This document shows, piece by piece, positions 19,008 through 28,400 of a stretch of DNA of 64,000 nt. Position 1 is the first letter of the stretch. Each line of letters begins with the position of its first letter. The translations under genes were made by a program, and so were the position numbers. Below the pieces are notes generated by a model that saw only the letters and a program-made list of their open reading frames with translations, was not told the DNA's origin and ran no database searches. The DNA lies in NCBI RefSeq assembly GCF_021129215.1, contig NZ_JAJOLP010000001.1:1178001-1242000 (forward strand). Reading direction: 5' to 3'. This stretch comes from Agromyces sp. S2-1-8. Lineage in GTDB: Bacteria; Actinomycetota; Actinomycetes; Actinomycetales; Microbacteriaceae.

Positions 19008-20633
19008 TCAGCCGAGTTCGATGCCGCGTGCGGCCATGAACGGGATCGCGTCGACCGCGCTGCCGTCGATGCGCACCTCGAAGTGCAGGTGGCAACCGGT
19101 CGATGCGCCGGTCGAGCCGACGGCACCGATGAGCTCGCCTGCTTCGACCTTCTGGCCGGGGGTCACGAGGATGCCGCCGTCGATGAGGTGCGCGTACCCG
19201 GTCGAGATGCCCGACCCGTGGTCGATGAGCACCCAGTTGCCGTACGTGCCGTTCGCGCGGGCCTCGACGACCGTGCCGCTCGTCGCCGCGTAGACGGGGT
19301 TGCGGCAGCCCGTCGCGAGGTCGGTGCCGCGGTGGAAGTCGTTGACGCCCGCCAACGGCTTGTCGGGGCGGGGGCCGAACCCGTCGGTGAGGTTGCCCGT
19401 GACCGGCAGCGACCAGCCCTGGTCGCTCAGCTGGCCCGAGTCCGTCGGCAGCGTCTCGATGAACGCGACGCTCGACGACGCGACGCGCGTCTTCAGGCCG
19501 GAGAGCGCGGCTCGCGCAGCGGTGACGGCGTCTTGCGCCCGCTCGACCTTGCGCTCGGCCGCCTCGACGTCGATCGCCTCGACGTCGGCCCAGGCCTCGT
19601 CGGCGCGTTCCTGCGCGGCATCGGCTTCGGCGTCGCGCTTCGCGGTGATCTCGAGCAGCTGTTCGGTGTCGCCGGCGATCTCGCTGACGCGGGCGACGCC
19701 GCCGAGCCCGGCGAGCAGGTCGTGCCCCGAGCCGAACGCGGCCTCCATGGAGTTCAGCGAGGCGTTGCCGCCCTTCGACGCCGCGACGTATACGGCCGCC
19801 GCGGCGTCGGCCTTCTCGCGCGCCTGCTCGGCGAGCGACTGCATGTGCTCGGCGATGCCGCGCGCGACCTCGCGCGTGGAGCGGACCGCGGCGAGGTCGG
19901 CCTCTGCGTCGCGGAGCGCGGCGACCGCCCGGTCGAGCTTCGCCCGTGCCTGCAGCATCGGACCGACGCTCGAGTCGACCCCGCTCGAGATGCGGGCGAA
20001 CGGTCCGTCGCCGATGAGCACGACGGGCGCGCGCGGCGACGTCGTCGGGGCGCCGGTCGTGGGAGTCGTCGGCGTCGGCGTGCCGGTCGGCGTCGGCGTG
20101 TCGGTCGGAGTGGGCGTCGGCGTCGGAGTGGGAGTGGGAGTGGGAGTCGGCGTCGGAGTGGGAGTCGGCGTCGGGGTGGGCGTGGGAGTCGGCGTCGGGG
20201 TGGGCGTCGGCTCGGGGGTCGGCGTCGGCGTGGGAGTGGGCGTGGTGGTCGGGTCGTCCGTCGGCGTTCCCTCGCCGTCGGTCGCCCCGGTGTCGCCCCC
20301 GCTCGTGCCGTCGCCGGTCTCGGTCGTGCCGCCATCGGCCGGCGCGGGATCGCTCGCCGGGTCGCCCTCCGCCGCGGTCGTGTCGGTCGTCGCCTCGACC
20401 GTGCTCGTCGCGTCGGCGGTACCGGTCGCGTCGGTGCCCGTGGCGTCGGTGCCCGTCGCGTCGGTGGTCGTGCTGGTCGCCTCGACCGGAGCCGCCTCTT
20501 CGGCGATCGCCGGGGTCATGCCCCCGACCCCGATCAGCACCGCCACCGCGGCGGCCGCGATCGCAGTACCGCTGGGGCGCGTACGTCGCGCGCGAAGCGG
20601 GTCGTGCTGGATCAAGGCGAAGCGGTGGGGCAT
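19008..20633 (-). CDS. Secreted M23 metallopeptidase with Pro-Thr stalk and coiled coil
   Basis: A 541-residue exported peptidoglycan endopeptidase. A signal peptide spans about 1-45. A Thr/Ala-rich stretch with TDATG repeats and a Pro-Thr dipeptide stalk (130-192) follow, then a long Ala/Glu-rich coiled coil (about 215-425). The C-terminal M23 domain has FHRGTDL (His and Asp zinc ligands) and CHLHFEV. The layout resembles EnvC/RipA-like wall hydrolases, where the coil controls the enzyme. The ATG at 20633 gives a clean signal peptide; no good Shine-Dalgarno is seen. Confidence 0.88.
   Translation of the reverse strand: MPHRFALIQHDPLRARRTRPSGTAIAAAAVAVLIGVGGMTPAIAEEAAPVEATSTTTDATGTDATGTDATGTADATSTVEATTDTTAAEGDPASDPAPADGGTTETGDGTSGGDTGATDGEGTPTDDPTTTPTPTPTPTPEPTPTPTPTPTPTPTPTPTPTPTPTPTPTPTPTPTPTDTPTPTGTPTPTTPTTGAPTTSPRAPVVLIGDGPFARISSGVDSSVGPMLQARAKLDRAVAALRDAEADLAAVRSTREVARGIAEHMQSLAEQAREKADAAAAVYVAASKGGNASLNSMEAAFGSGHDLLAGLGGVARVSEIAGDTEQLLEITAKRDAEADAAQERADEAWADVEAIDVEAAERKVERAQDAVTAARAALSGLKTRVASSSVAFIETLPTDSGQLSDQGWSLPVTGNLTDGFGPRPDKPLAGVNDFHRGTDLATGCRNPVYAATSGTVVEARANGTYGNWVLIDHGSGISTGYAHLIDGGILVTPGQKVEAGELIGAVGSTGASTGCHLHFEVRIDGSAVDAIPFMAARGIELG
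20058..20246 (-). repeat. Pro-Thr codon repeat in the M23 gene
   Basis: About 60 residues of alternating Thr and Pro, encoded by hexamers such as GGAGTG/GGCGTC on the plus strand. It is a wall-spanning stalk, and prone to length change by slippage. Confidence 0.85.
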
Positions 20634-20713
20634 CAGGGTTCCGTCCGGTCGTCGGTTTCGGGGCCGACGAACCCCAGTCTCGCATCCGTCCGGGTGGGGC
20701 ACAACCGGTCAGT

Positions 20714-20791
20714 TCACAAGCTTCGTGCCCTCTTCGGGGGAGACTTCGCACCCTTCTCAGGGCGGAGCGCGGGCGCGGGCGACGTTTTCAT
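20714..20791 (-). CDS. Possible 25-codon leader peptide upstream of the M23 gene
   Basis: ATG at 20791 follows AAGGAGG by two bases and opens a basic peptide, MKTSPAPALRPEKGAKSPPK plus five residues, ending at TGA 80 bases before the M23 ATG. It lies in a 318-base gap (20634-20951) that otherwise holds only the M23 promoter region. It could be a regulatory upstream ORF or chance. The ribosome site is good, but there is no independent support. Confidence 0.25.
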   Translation of the reverse strand: MKTSPAPALRPEKGAKSPPKRARSL

Positions 20792-20951
20792 CCCCTCCTT
20801 GCAGCGGTGACGGCGCGTCGCCGCACCGGTCCTGAACCGACGAGGGCCGCCTGAAGGGCCGGGCATGCGGGCGAACGCAGAACGGGCCGACGCGGCTGCA
20901 TCCGGAACTGATGCGACCGCGCCGGCCCTCCGGCGTCGGCGGGGACTCCGG

Positions 20952-22520
20952 TCAGTCGAGGTGACCGGCGACCGACGCCGCCTCGGCCGCGACGCGGCCG
21001 CTCGCCACCGCGGCGGCGATGGCTTCGATCTCGGGCGAGAGGAAGCGGTCGGGGCCCGGGCCCGCACCGAGCGACTCGGTGAGCGCGATGACCGCGCCGG
21101 TCGGGGCGCCCGGCTCGAGCGGAGCGCGCAGGGCGAGGCCGCGGGCGGCCGTCATGACCTCGATCGCGAGCACGCGGGCGAGGCCGTCGACGGCGCGGCG
21201 CAGCTTGCGAGCCGCTGCCCAGCCCATCGACACATGGTCCTCCTGCATGGCCGACGAGGGGATCGAGTCGACCGAGCTCGGCACCGCGAGGCGCTTCATC
21301 TCCGAGACGATGCCCGCCGCGGTGTACTGCGCGATCATGAGGCCCGAGTCGACGCCGACCTCGTGCGCGAGGAAGGGCGGCAGCCCCTGGTTGCGCGCCC
21401 GGTCGAGGAAGCGGTCGGTGCGGCGCTCCGACATCGACGCGACATCCGCCGCGGCGATCGCGAGGAAGTCGAGCACGTAGGCGACGGGGGCGCCGTGGAA
21501 GTTGCCGTTCGACTCGACCCGGCCGTCCTTCGTGAGCACGGGGTTGTCGACGGCGCTCGCGAGCTCGGCCTCGGCGACGCCGACCGCGTGCGCGACGGTG
21601 TCGCGTGCGGCGCCGTGCACGATCGGGGCGCAGCGCAGCGAGTAGGCGTCCTGCACGCGGCCGTCTTCGGGACCCTTGTGCGAGTGCACGATCGGCGAGT
21701 CGGCGAGGAGCTTGCGGAAGTTCGACGCCGAGATCGCCTGGCCGCGCTGCGGGCGGAGGGCCTGCAGGTCGGCCGCGAACACGGCGTCGGTGCCCATGAG
21801 GCCCTCGACGCTCATCGAAGCTGAGATGTCGGCCGTGGTGAGGAGCATCTTGAGGTCGGTGATGGCGAGGGCGAGCATGCCGAGCATGCCGTCGGTGCCG
21901 TTGATGAGGGCGAGGCCCTCCTTCTCGCCGAGGTGGAGGGGGGCGATGCCCGCCGCCGAGAGCGCTGCCGAGGCATCCACGAGCTCGCCCGACGCGTCGC
22001 GCACGTCGCCCTCGCCCATCGCGACGAGCGCGCAGTGGGCGAGCGGGGCGAGGTCGCCCGAGCAGCCGAGCGAGCCGTACTCCCGCACGACGGGGGTGAT
22101 GCCCGCGTTGAGGATCGCCGCGTACGTCTCCGCGGTCTCGCGGCGCACGCCCGTGCGGCCGGTCATGAGGGTCGAGAGGCGGAGCAGCATGAGGGCGCGC
22201 ACGACCTCGCGCTCGACCTCGGCGCCCGAGCCCGCGGCGTGCGAGCGCACGAGGCTCGCCTGCAGCTGGGCGCGGCGGTCGGCGGCGATGAAGGTCGTGG
22301 CGAGCGCACCGAAGCCCGTCGAGATGCCGTAGTGCGGGTTCGGGTCGGCGGCGAGGCCGTCGATGATCTCGCGGCTCGCGGCCACCTCGGCGAGGGCGGC
22401 CGGGTCGAGCACGACGGGGGCACCGTGGCGGGCGACCGCGACGACGTCGTCGATGCTCAGGCCGGCGATGCCGACGGTGACGGCGGTGGGGGTCGAGGAC
22501 GCGTTGCTGCTCATGCTCAT
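20952..22520 (-). CDS. hutH: Histidine ammonia-lyase (HutH)
   Basis: A 522-residue lyase that removes ammonia from histidine to give urocanate. Tyr64 in HYGISTGFG and the MIO triad in GSLGCSGDLAPLAHCALV are visible. The triad is Cys153-Ser154-Gly155 instead of the commoner Ala-Ser-Gly, a variant the family signature allows. FHGAPVAYVLDFLAIA and the C-terminal PSSVDSIPSSAMQEDHVSMG are typical. The start could be 22520 or 22514. It is divergent from the IclR gene, with a hut operator between, and separated from hutUI by 8 kb. Confidence 0.95.
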   Translation of the reverse strand: MSMSSNASSTPTAVTVGIAGLSIDDVVAVARHGAPVVLDPAALAEVAASREIIDGLAADPNPHYGISTGFGALATTFIAADRRAQLQASLVRSHAAGSGAEVEREVVRALMLLRLSTLMTGRTGVRRETAETYAAILNAGITPVVREYGSLGCSGDLAPLAHCALVAMGEGDVRDASGELVDASAALSAAGIAPLHLGEKEGLALINGTDGMLGMLALAITDLKMLLTTADISASMSVEGLMGTDAVFAADLQALRPQRGQAISASNFRKLLADSPIVHSHKGPEDGRVQDAYSLRCAPIVHGAARDTVAHAVGVAEAELASAVDNPVLTKDGRVESNGNFHGAPVAYVLDFLAIAAADVASMSERRTDRFLDRARNQGLPPFLAHEVGVDSGLMIAQYTAAGIVSEMKRLAVPSSVDSIPSSAMQEDHVSMGWAAARKLRRAVDGLARVLAIEVMTAARGLALRAPLEPGAPTGAVIALTESLGAGPGPDRFLSPEIEAIAAAVASGRVAAEAASVAGHLD

Positions 22521-22568
22521 ATTCCACAACGGGGACGACGCGCGCGGGAGGCCCGATCGAGGGTGGCT

Positions 22569-22584
22569 GTCTGGCATCCCGGAC
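22569..22584. promoter_or_regulatory. HutR-type operator between hutH and the IclR gene
   Basis: GTCTGGCATCCCGGAC, core TCTGGCATCCCGGA. It lies 15 bases before the regulator's ATG and about 50 bases before hutH, just upstream of the regulator's -10, so it can control both directions. Confidence 0.75.
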
Positions 22585-22586
22585 GA

Positions 22587-22592
22587 TACGCT
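22587..22592 (+). promoter_or_regulatory. -10 element of the leaderless IclR gene
   Basis: TACGCT ends 6 bases before the ATG at 22599 and follows the operator by two bases. Confidence 0.55.
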
Positions 22593-22598
22593 GGGCGC

Positions 22599-23375
22599 AT
22601 GGCGACTTCGAAGGTGCCGGCCGCCGACCAGACGCTCGCGATCCTCGCCCATCTGGCGTCGCAACGCGGCCCGGTGCCCGCCGCGACCATCGCCCAGGCG
22701 CTCGAACTGCCGCGCTCGACCGTCTACCACCTGCTCGCCGTCATGCAGGAGCGCGGCTTCGTCGTGCACCTGCCCGAGGAGCGGCGCTACGGCCTCGGCA
22801 TCGCCGCGTTCGAGCTGTCGAGCGGCTTCAGCCGGCAGCAGCCGCTCGCCCGGCTCGGCGGCCCGCTCGTCGCGTCGCTCGTCGACCGCATCGGCGAGAG
22901 CGGGCACCTCGCCGTGCTGCACGGGCGCGACGTGCTCTACCTGGTCGAGGAGCGGGCGCCCCGTCGCCCCTCGCTCGTCACCGACGTGGGCGTGCGCCTC
23001 CCGGCGCACCTCACCGCGACCGGCCGCGCGATGCTCGCGGCGCTGCCGCCGGCGCAGTTGCGCGCGCTCTACCCCGACCGGGCGGCGTTCGCGTGGCGCG
23101 GCGACCCCGAGGCATCCGGCACGTGGCGGTACTCGCTGCTCAAGCAGGTGCTGCACGGCGTGCGCGAGGCGGGGTTCGCCGGCGAGGACGGCGAGGTCAC
23201 CGAGGGCCTCGCCTCGGTGGGCGTGGCCGTGCTCGACCACGTCGGCTGGCCGGCCGCGGCGATCGCGGTCACCTACCGGGCCGACTCGGATGCCGCGGCG
23301 CGAGCCGAGGAGATCACCGGCGCCGTCCGTGCGGCCGCGGGGGAGCTGTCGCGCCGCATCGGCGCGGCCCGCTGA
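22599..23375 (+). CDS. hutR: IclR-family regulator of histidine utilisation
   Basis: A 258-residue IclR protein. The N-terminal winged helix spans about 8-65 (TLAILAHLASQRGPVPAATI, then LPRSTVYHLLAVMQERG). The effector domain follows, with GRAMLAALPP and EGLASVGVAVLDHVGWPAAAIAV. It is divergent from hutH and leaderless. Three palindromes in the window, each before a hut unit, match the motif known for IclR-type HutR in Corynebacterium, so it is most likely the hut regulator. Whether it activates or represses cannot be read from sequence. Confidence 0.85.
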   Translation: MATSKVPAADQTLAILAHLASQRGPVPAATIAQALELPRSTVYHLLAVMQERGFVVHLPEERRYGLGIAAFELSSGFSRQQPLARLGGPLVASLVDRIGESGHLAVLHGRDVLYLVEERAPRRPSLVTDVGVRLPAHLTATGRAMLAALPPAQLRALYPDRAAFAWRGDPEASGTWRYSLLKQVLHGVREAGFAGEDGEVTEGLASVGVAVLDHVGWPAAAIAVTYRADSDAAARAEEITGAVRAAAGELSRRIGAAR

Positions 23376-23482
23376 GCCGGCCGTTCGACCGCCGACCTCC
23401 GCGAGTCGCCGGAAAGTGTCGGAAACCGCGGCGCGAAGCGCATCTTCTGGCAACTGGGGCTGGCGAGTGACGGGGCGGGCCG

Positions 23483-25432
23483 TCAGATGAGCCCGGCCCG
23501 GCGTCCCCACGCGACGGCCTCGCCACGCCCGCGCACCCCGAGGCGCCGGTAGATGTTCGAGGTGTGGTGCATCGTCGTCTTCGGCGCGACGACGAGCCGC
23601 TCGGAGATCTCTTTGTTGCTCATGCCGGCGGCGAGCAGTACGAGGATCTCGAACTGTCGCGGCGTGAGCAGGGTCTGCTCGGGCGGCTGCGGGTTCGCCG
23701 TCGCGTCGGCGAAGTCCAGGGACTCCTTCGTGATGCGCGCCCAGCTCCACGCCGCCCCCTCGCCGCAGGCGCGGGCGAACGCTTCGTCGCCGAGTACGGC
23801 GCGCACCTGTTCGATCGTGGCGTCGTAGAGCGCGCGATTGGCGCCGATGATCGCCCGCCGCACCAGCTCGGCGTGATCCGCGATCGCCCCGTGCAGCCGG
23901 GCGGCGAGCTGCGGTTCACCGCCGACCGCCGCGATCACGACGGTGGTCATCACGCCGATGCCGAGGCCTGCGGGCAGCCCGATCGCCGCTGCGGCGCGCA
24001 GGCCCGCGGCCGTGGTCCGCGCCGCCGTCGCCGGGTCGTGCTCGAGGAGGCATTGCGCCGCGACGCCGTAGGCGGGGCCGAGCAGCGATCGACGGCGCGG
24101 CAACCGGTCGACGAGGAGCGCGAGATCCTGCGCCGAGGGCCGGATCGCCGGCACGTTCGCCGTGCCGGCGGGCAATTGATGGAACATGAGCGCCGACTGT
24201 ACGGCCGGCAGGAGCAGGTCGTGGCGACGGGCCACGCTGTACGCGCGCGCGGCGAGCCGCCCAGCCTCGTCGAAACGGCCCTCGACGTGCGCGATCATCG
24301 CCGCGAGGAGCTCGAAATGGGCGAGCGCGATCGGGCGGCCGTGCCGTGTCGCGAGCGCGATCGCCTGGTCGGCGTGTGCCCGGGCCTGGTCGAGATGACC
24401 GATCGTCCTCGCCGAACCGATCGACTGCGACAGGCATTCGAGACTGACGTCGACATCGCCGAGCTCGGCGGCGGCGTCGACGAGCGCCCGCAGGTCGGCG
24501 GCGATCGCGTCGGCGTCGGTTCCGGGATCGACCGACTCGAAGCGACGGCGGAGCCGATACGCCTCGAGGAGCAGCAGCAGTCGCGCGGGAGCGCCCGTGG
24601 CGCCGAGCGCGTCCCAGTCCATTCCCTCGACGACCAGATCGAGCAGCCCGCCGTCGGCGTTCAGGCCTCCGTACTCGGCACCGTGCATCGACAGGGCGAG
24701 CACCAGCTCACCGGCTCCCGTCGCCGGGTCGGCAGCGGTCGTCGCCTCGGCGCCGTCACCGGCGAGTCGCCATGCGGCCGCGCGGAGATCGCGCTCGCGG
24801 CGGGCGAGGACCGCGTGCCAGTGCTCGGCAGACGCGTCGTCGGCGAGGCCGATCAGGAGCGCGGCGGACGCATCGCGCGCGCAGGCGCGCAGCGCGGCGA
24901 GATGGTCGGCGCCCGGGCCTGCGCCGCGTTCCTCGAGCAGTTCGCGATGCGGTCGGCGCAGGCGGAAGAGCGTCTCGGGGGCAGCCCGGTCGGCATCGAC
25001 GAGGTCGCGATCGACGAGACCCGGGAGGCCGCCGACGACTCTGGCAGGGACCGCGTCGGAGAGCTCGGCGAGCGTGCACCAGTCCACGAACCCGGCCAAG
25101 CGCTCGGCGAGGCCGAGCTCGGTCGCGCTCAGGCCGTCGAGGCTGTGGACGACGTCTGCGCGGACGGTCGCCCGGTCTGGATCGCGCCCGGGCGCGTCGA
25201 GCACCTCTGCCACCGGGCGGTCGCGCAGGGCGCCGATGAGGTCGGGCAGCGACAGTGCGGCCGTGCGGTGGGCGGCGAGCTCGATCGCGGGGGGCCAGTA
25301 CTCGAGCAGCTCGCACAGCGTGGCGATGTCGGCGGCGTCCGCATCGGCATCGAACGCGCGACCGCTCGCGGTCGCAGTCGTGACGAAGAGCGCCGCTGCG
25401 GCGTCGCCGGTCAGTCGAGGCATCCTCAGCAC
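23483..25432 (-). CDS. LuxR-type regulator that appears to lack its N-terminal ATPase
   Basis: A 649-residue protein. The C-terminal 65 residues are a LuxR HTH (LTPRQFEILVLLAAGMSNKEISERL, then KTTMHHTSNIYRRLGV). The middle is Ala/Leu-rich TPR-like helices. The first 70 residues (LTGDAAAALFVTTATASGRAF..., then LCELLEYWPPAIELAAHRTA) look like the segment that follows the NTPase in large AfsR/MalT-like LuxR regulators, normally after Walker A and B. No P-loop is present upstream. It may be a truncated derivative or a natural short form. Start is GTG 25432, or ATG 25423 inside the GGATGCCTC motif. Confidence 0.75.
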   Translation of the reverse strand: MLRMPRLTGDAAAALFVTTATASGRAFDADADAADIATLCELLEYWPPAIELAAHRTAALSLPDLIGALRDRPVAEVLDAPGRDPDRATVRADVVHSLDGLSATELGLAERLAGFVDWCTLAELSDAVPARVVGGLPGLVDRDLVDADRAAPETLFRLRRPHRELLEERGAGPGADHLAALRACARDASAALLIGLADDASAEHWHAVLARRERDLRAAAWRLAGDGAEATTAADPATGAGELVLALSMHGAEYGGLNADGGLLDLVVEGMDWDALGATGAPARLLLLLEAYRLRRRFESVDPGTDADAIAADLRALVDAAAELGDVDVSLECLSQSIGSARTIGHLDQARAHADQAIALATRHGRPIALAHFELLAAMIAHVEGRFDEAGRLAARAYSVARRHDLLLPAVQSALMFHQLPAGTANVPAIRPSAQDLALLVDRLPRRRSLLGPAYGVAAQCLLEHDPATAARTTAAGLRAAAAIGLPAGLGIGVMTTVVIAAVGGEPQLAARLHGAIADHAELVRRAIIGANRALYDATIEQVRAVLGDEAFARACGEGAAWSWARITKESLDFADATANPQPPEQTLLTPRQFEILVLLAAGMSNKEISERLVVAPKTTMHHTSNIYRRLGVRGRGEAVAWGRRAGLI

Positions 25433-25497
25433 CCCTGACCCAAAGATAGGGCAAACGCCCGATTGCCGGACAGGTACCGGAGCAGTTGCGTTGGGGC

Positions 25498-28400
25498 ATG
25501 AGCCCCAAGCATCGTCTTCTCGCGATCGTCGCGGCGGTCGCCCTCCTCGCCGGCGTCGGCCTCGCGCCCGCCTCGATCGCGTCGGCGATGCCGCCGCAGG
25601 CCAGTGACCTGGTGCCGCCGATCATCGCCAACACCGAGAGCGGCATCCTGCGGGACCTGCCGACGAAGTACTACCAGGCCGTCGAGGACTTCGAGAACCA
25701 GGCGATCGCCGACGTGCTGGAGACCCATTCGCTGCCCGACGGCGATGCGAACGCCGTGCGCGCGTGGGGTCGCGACGCCGTGCGCGCGCAGGAGTTCATG
25801 AACCTGCTGGGCATCATCGCGAAGCCGGCCGCCGAGCGGACGGCGGGCGAGGCGCTCGTCCACGAATGGTTCCAGGGCGTCTACCAGCAGCAGCTCGTCG
25901 CGCAGGCCCAGGCCGCGCTCGACCAGTACCTCGAGTGGTCGGGCCTGACGCTCGAGACGATCTCGCTCGACCCCGTGCCGCTCCTGCCCGACGGCGGCGG
26001 GTACTGCGACTTCCACCCGCCGAAAGCGCTCGAGGAGGGCACCGGCGAGTTCGGCGGCGTCTATGACCCGAGCCTGCTGCCGCAGTGCCAGGACTCGAGC
26101 GGCACCACGGTCGCCTGCCAGCTCGGGCCCACCGGATGCCCCGTGCCGTGGCCGACGGTCGAGCAGTTCGAGCAATGGGGTCGCTACCTCTCGCAGGAGG
26201 ACCTGTGGGAGGACCCGGTGTTCCCGAACCTCGCGCTGGAGTCGTCGGTCGGCGTCGGTCTCGCCGCGGGGATGGTGGCGACCGGAGCGACGACGGCCGC
26301 CGCACGCGCCTACATGGCGGCGACCGAGAGCTCCACCAATTTGTTCGCCAAGGTGTTCCCATACGCCGGGCGAGCGGGTCTCAAGGCGACCACGGAAGGG
26401 CTCAAGCAGGTGCCCAAGTTCGCGACGACGGCGGCTCGCACCTCAGCGGGAGTGATCCGCGCCGGCGGGGTGGCGTTCGTCGTCGGCACGATCATCACCG
26501 CCCTCATCACGATCGCACTCGAGTCGTACACGATCTACGAGCACCAGCAGATCCCGATCACGCTCAAGAAGTCGCTCGCCGATGCGAAGGCGACCCCGCC
26601 CGACCTCGCCGCCGTGGCCTCGAAGGAGTCCGGCGTCGGCGCGCTGATGACGACGTTCCTCTCGACCACGCAGATCGACGTCGACTTCGACTGCCAGCTC
26701 GAGAACGACTGGAACCCCTACTCGGCCTTCCCGTGTGCGAACGCCCCGGATCCGGCGCCGCCCGCAGAGGACGATGCCGCCTTCTGGGTCTCGACCGAGG
26801 CCGACGGGGTGACCTCGGGCCGCTTCGCCGACATGATCTACACGGTGAACCCCCTCGACTCGCAGGACTCGTTCACGCTCAACGAGCGGTCGAGGGCGTC
26901 GGGGGAGGGCTGGTTCGTGGTGACGAAGTACGACGGCAGCCTGCCCGAGAACGTCGACGCGCCGACGACTCCCGGAGCGACGCTGCAGACCCTGCGGCTC
27001 TACTACCGCGACTGGGACGGCGCAGGCAAGGTCGCCGAGCGGGTCGTGGTGGACGGCGCCCCCATGTTCGCGATCTCCTCGCTCGACAGCGCGGACGTCG
27101 GCGGGTGCACGACCGCACCGGCCGACGGAGGGACGCCCCTCTGCCTGACCGACACGCTCCGGTACGTGCAGCCCGACGGCGCCAAGGTCTCGGCGCGCAT
27201 CGTCGCCGCCGGTGCGGCCGGGCCGAAGGTGAGCGCGGTCGTGCCCGCCCGGGTGATCGCCGGTGAGCTGTTCGCCCTGTCGGCCACCGCCGAGGCCACG
27301 TTCGGCACGCCGCCCTTCACCTACAGATGGGTCGTCGCCGGCAGTCAGCGCCTCGGACCCGCGGTGTCGGTCTCTTCGCAGTACGCGGGCAATGTGGCAG
27401 TCTACCTCGAGGTGGCCGACGCGCAGGGCAACACGACCGCACAGACCTATCCCGTGCTCGCGGCGCAGAAGACGACCGTGACCGTGAAGACGTGGCCGGC
27501 CGGCGACGTTCCCTACGGCGGCACCCGGCAGGTGTGGGCCGCGATCAGTCCGCTCAAGGCGCAGGGCACGCAGTGCACGTGGAACCAGCAGACCGGTGAG
27601 CTCGGGTGCACCAGTCCCGCCGGTGCGGTGCAGTTCTACGTCGACGGGCGTCCCCTCGGCGACCCGGTGCAGGTCACGCAGAACTACCTCGAACCGTGCT
27701 TCACCGGCGGCGGGTGCCCGTGGACGTGGGGCGACAACGTCGCCTACGCCCCGGCCATCGCGCTCCCGACGACCGGCATGGCGACGGGAAGCACCCACGA
27801 GGTGACCGCCGTCTATTACGGCGACGAGAAATTCGTCGGCGCGACGAGCCAGACGCTCGATCTCGCGATCGTGAAGGCGACGCCGGTCGTGACGCTGACC
27901 TCGGGATCGACGTACCCGAGCCCCGACACGCCCGTGACGCTGACCGCGAAGGTGCAGGCGGCCGACGGCTCCCGGGGCGTGCCGACCGGCACGGTGCAGT
28001 TCCTCGAGGGGAACTCGCTCGCCCCGCTTGCGCCGCCCGTGACGGTCGACTCGGCCGGCAACGCGACCCTGACCGACGTCGAGCTGAAGTTCGTCAACTC
28101 GCTCGCCGTGCGGTACCTCGGCGACCAGAACTTCGCTGAGGCCGTGAGCGGCGTGACGCCGATCCGCTTCCCCGTCGCGACGAGCGCGACCGTCGACCCG
28201 GCCTCGAGCACGGTCCTCGCCGGGTCGCAGGTCGACCTGTCGGTCACCCTCCTCGATGAGCTCGGCGATCCGTTCGCCGGTGCCCCCGTCACGGTGTCGC
28301 CCGGCGGGCACACCGTGACGACCGACGCACACGGCGTCGCGAGCGTCTCGGTCACGTCCGACGAGATCGGGGAGGTCACGTACACGGTCGACTCCGGGTC

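Noticed and set aside
20634..20820. c-di-AMP (ydaO-type) riboswitch before the wall endopeptidase
   Set aside because: Such leaders are common before actinobacterial wall hydrolases, but I could not find the conserved core sequences here.
19300..20835. A long plus-strand open frame opposite the M23 gene with a Val-Gly repeat
   Set aside because: The Val-Gly run is the reverse reading of the Pro-Thr codons; the minus-strand frame has a signal peptide, coiled coil and M23 motifs.
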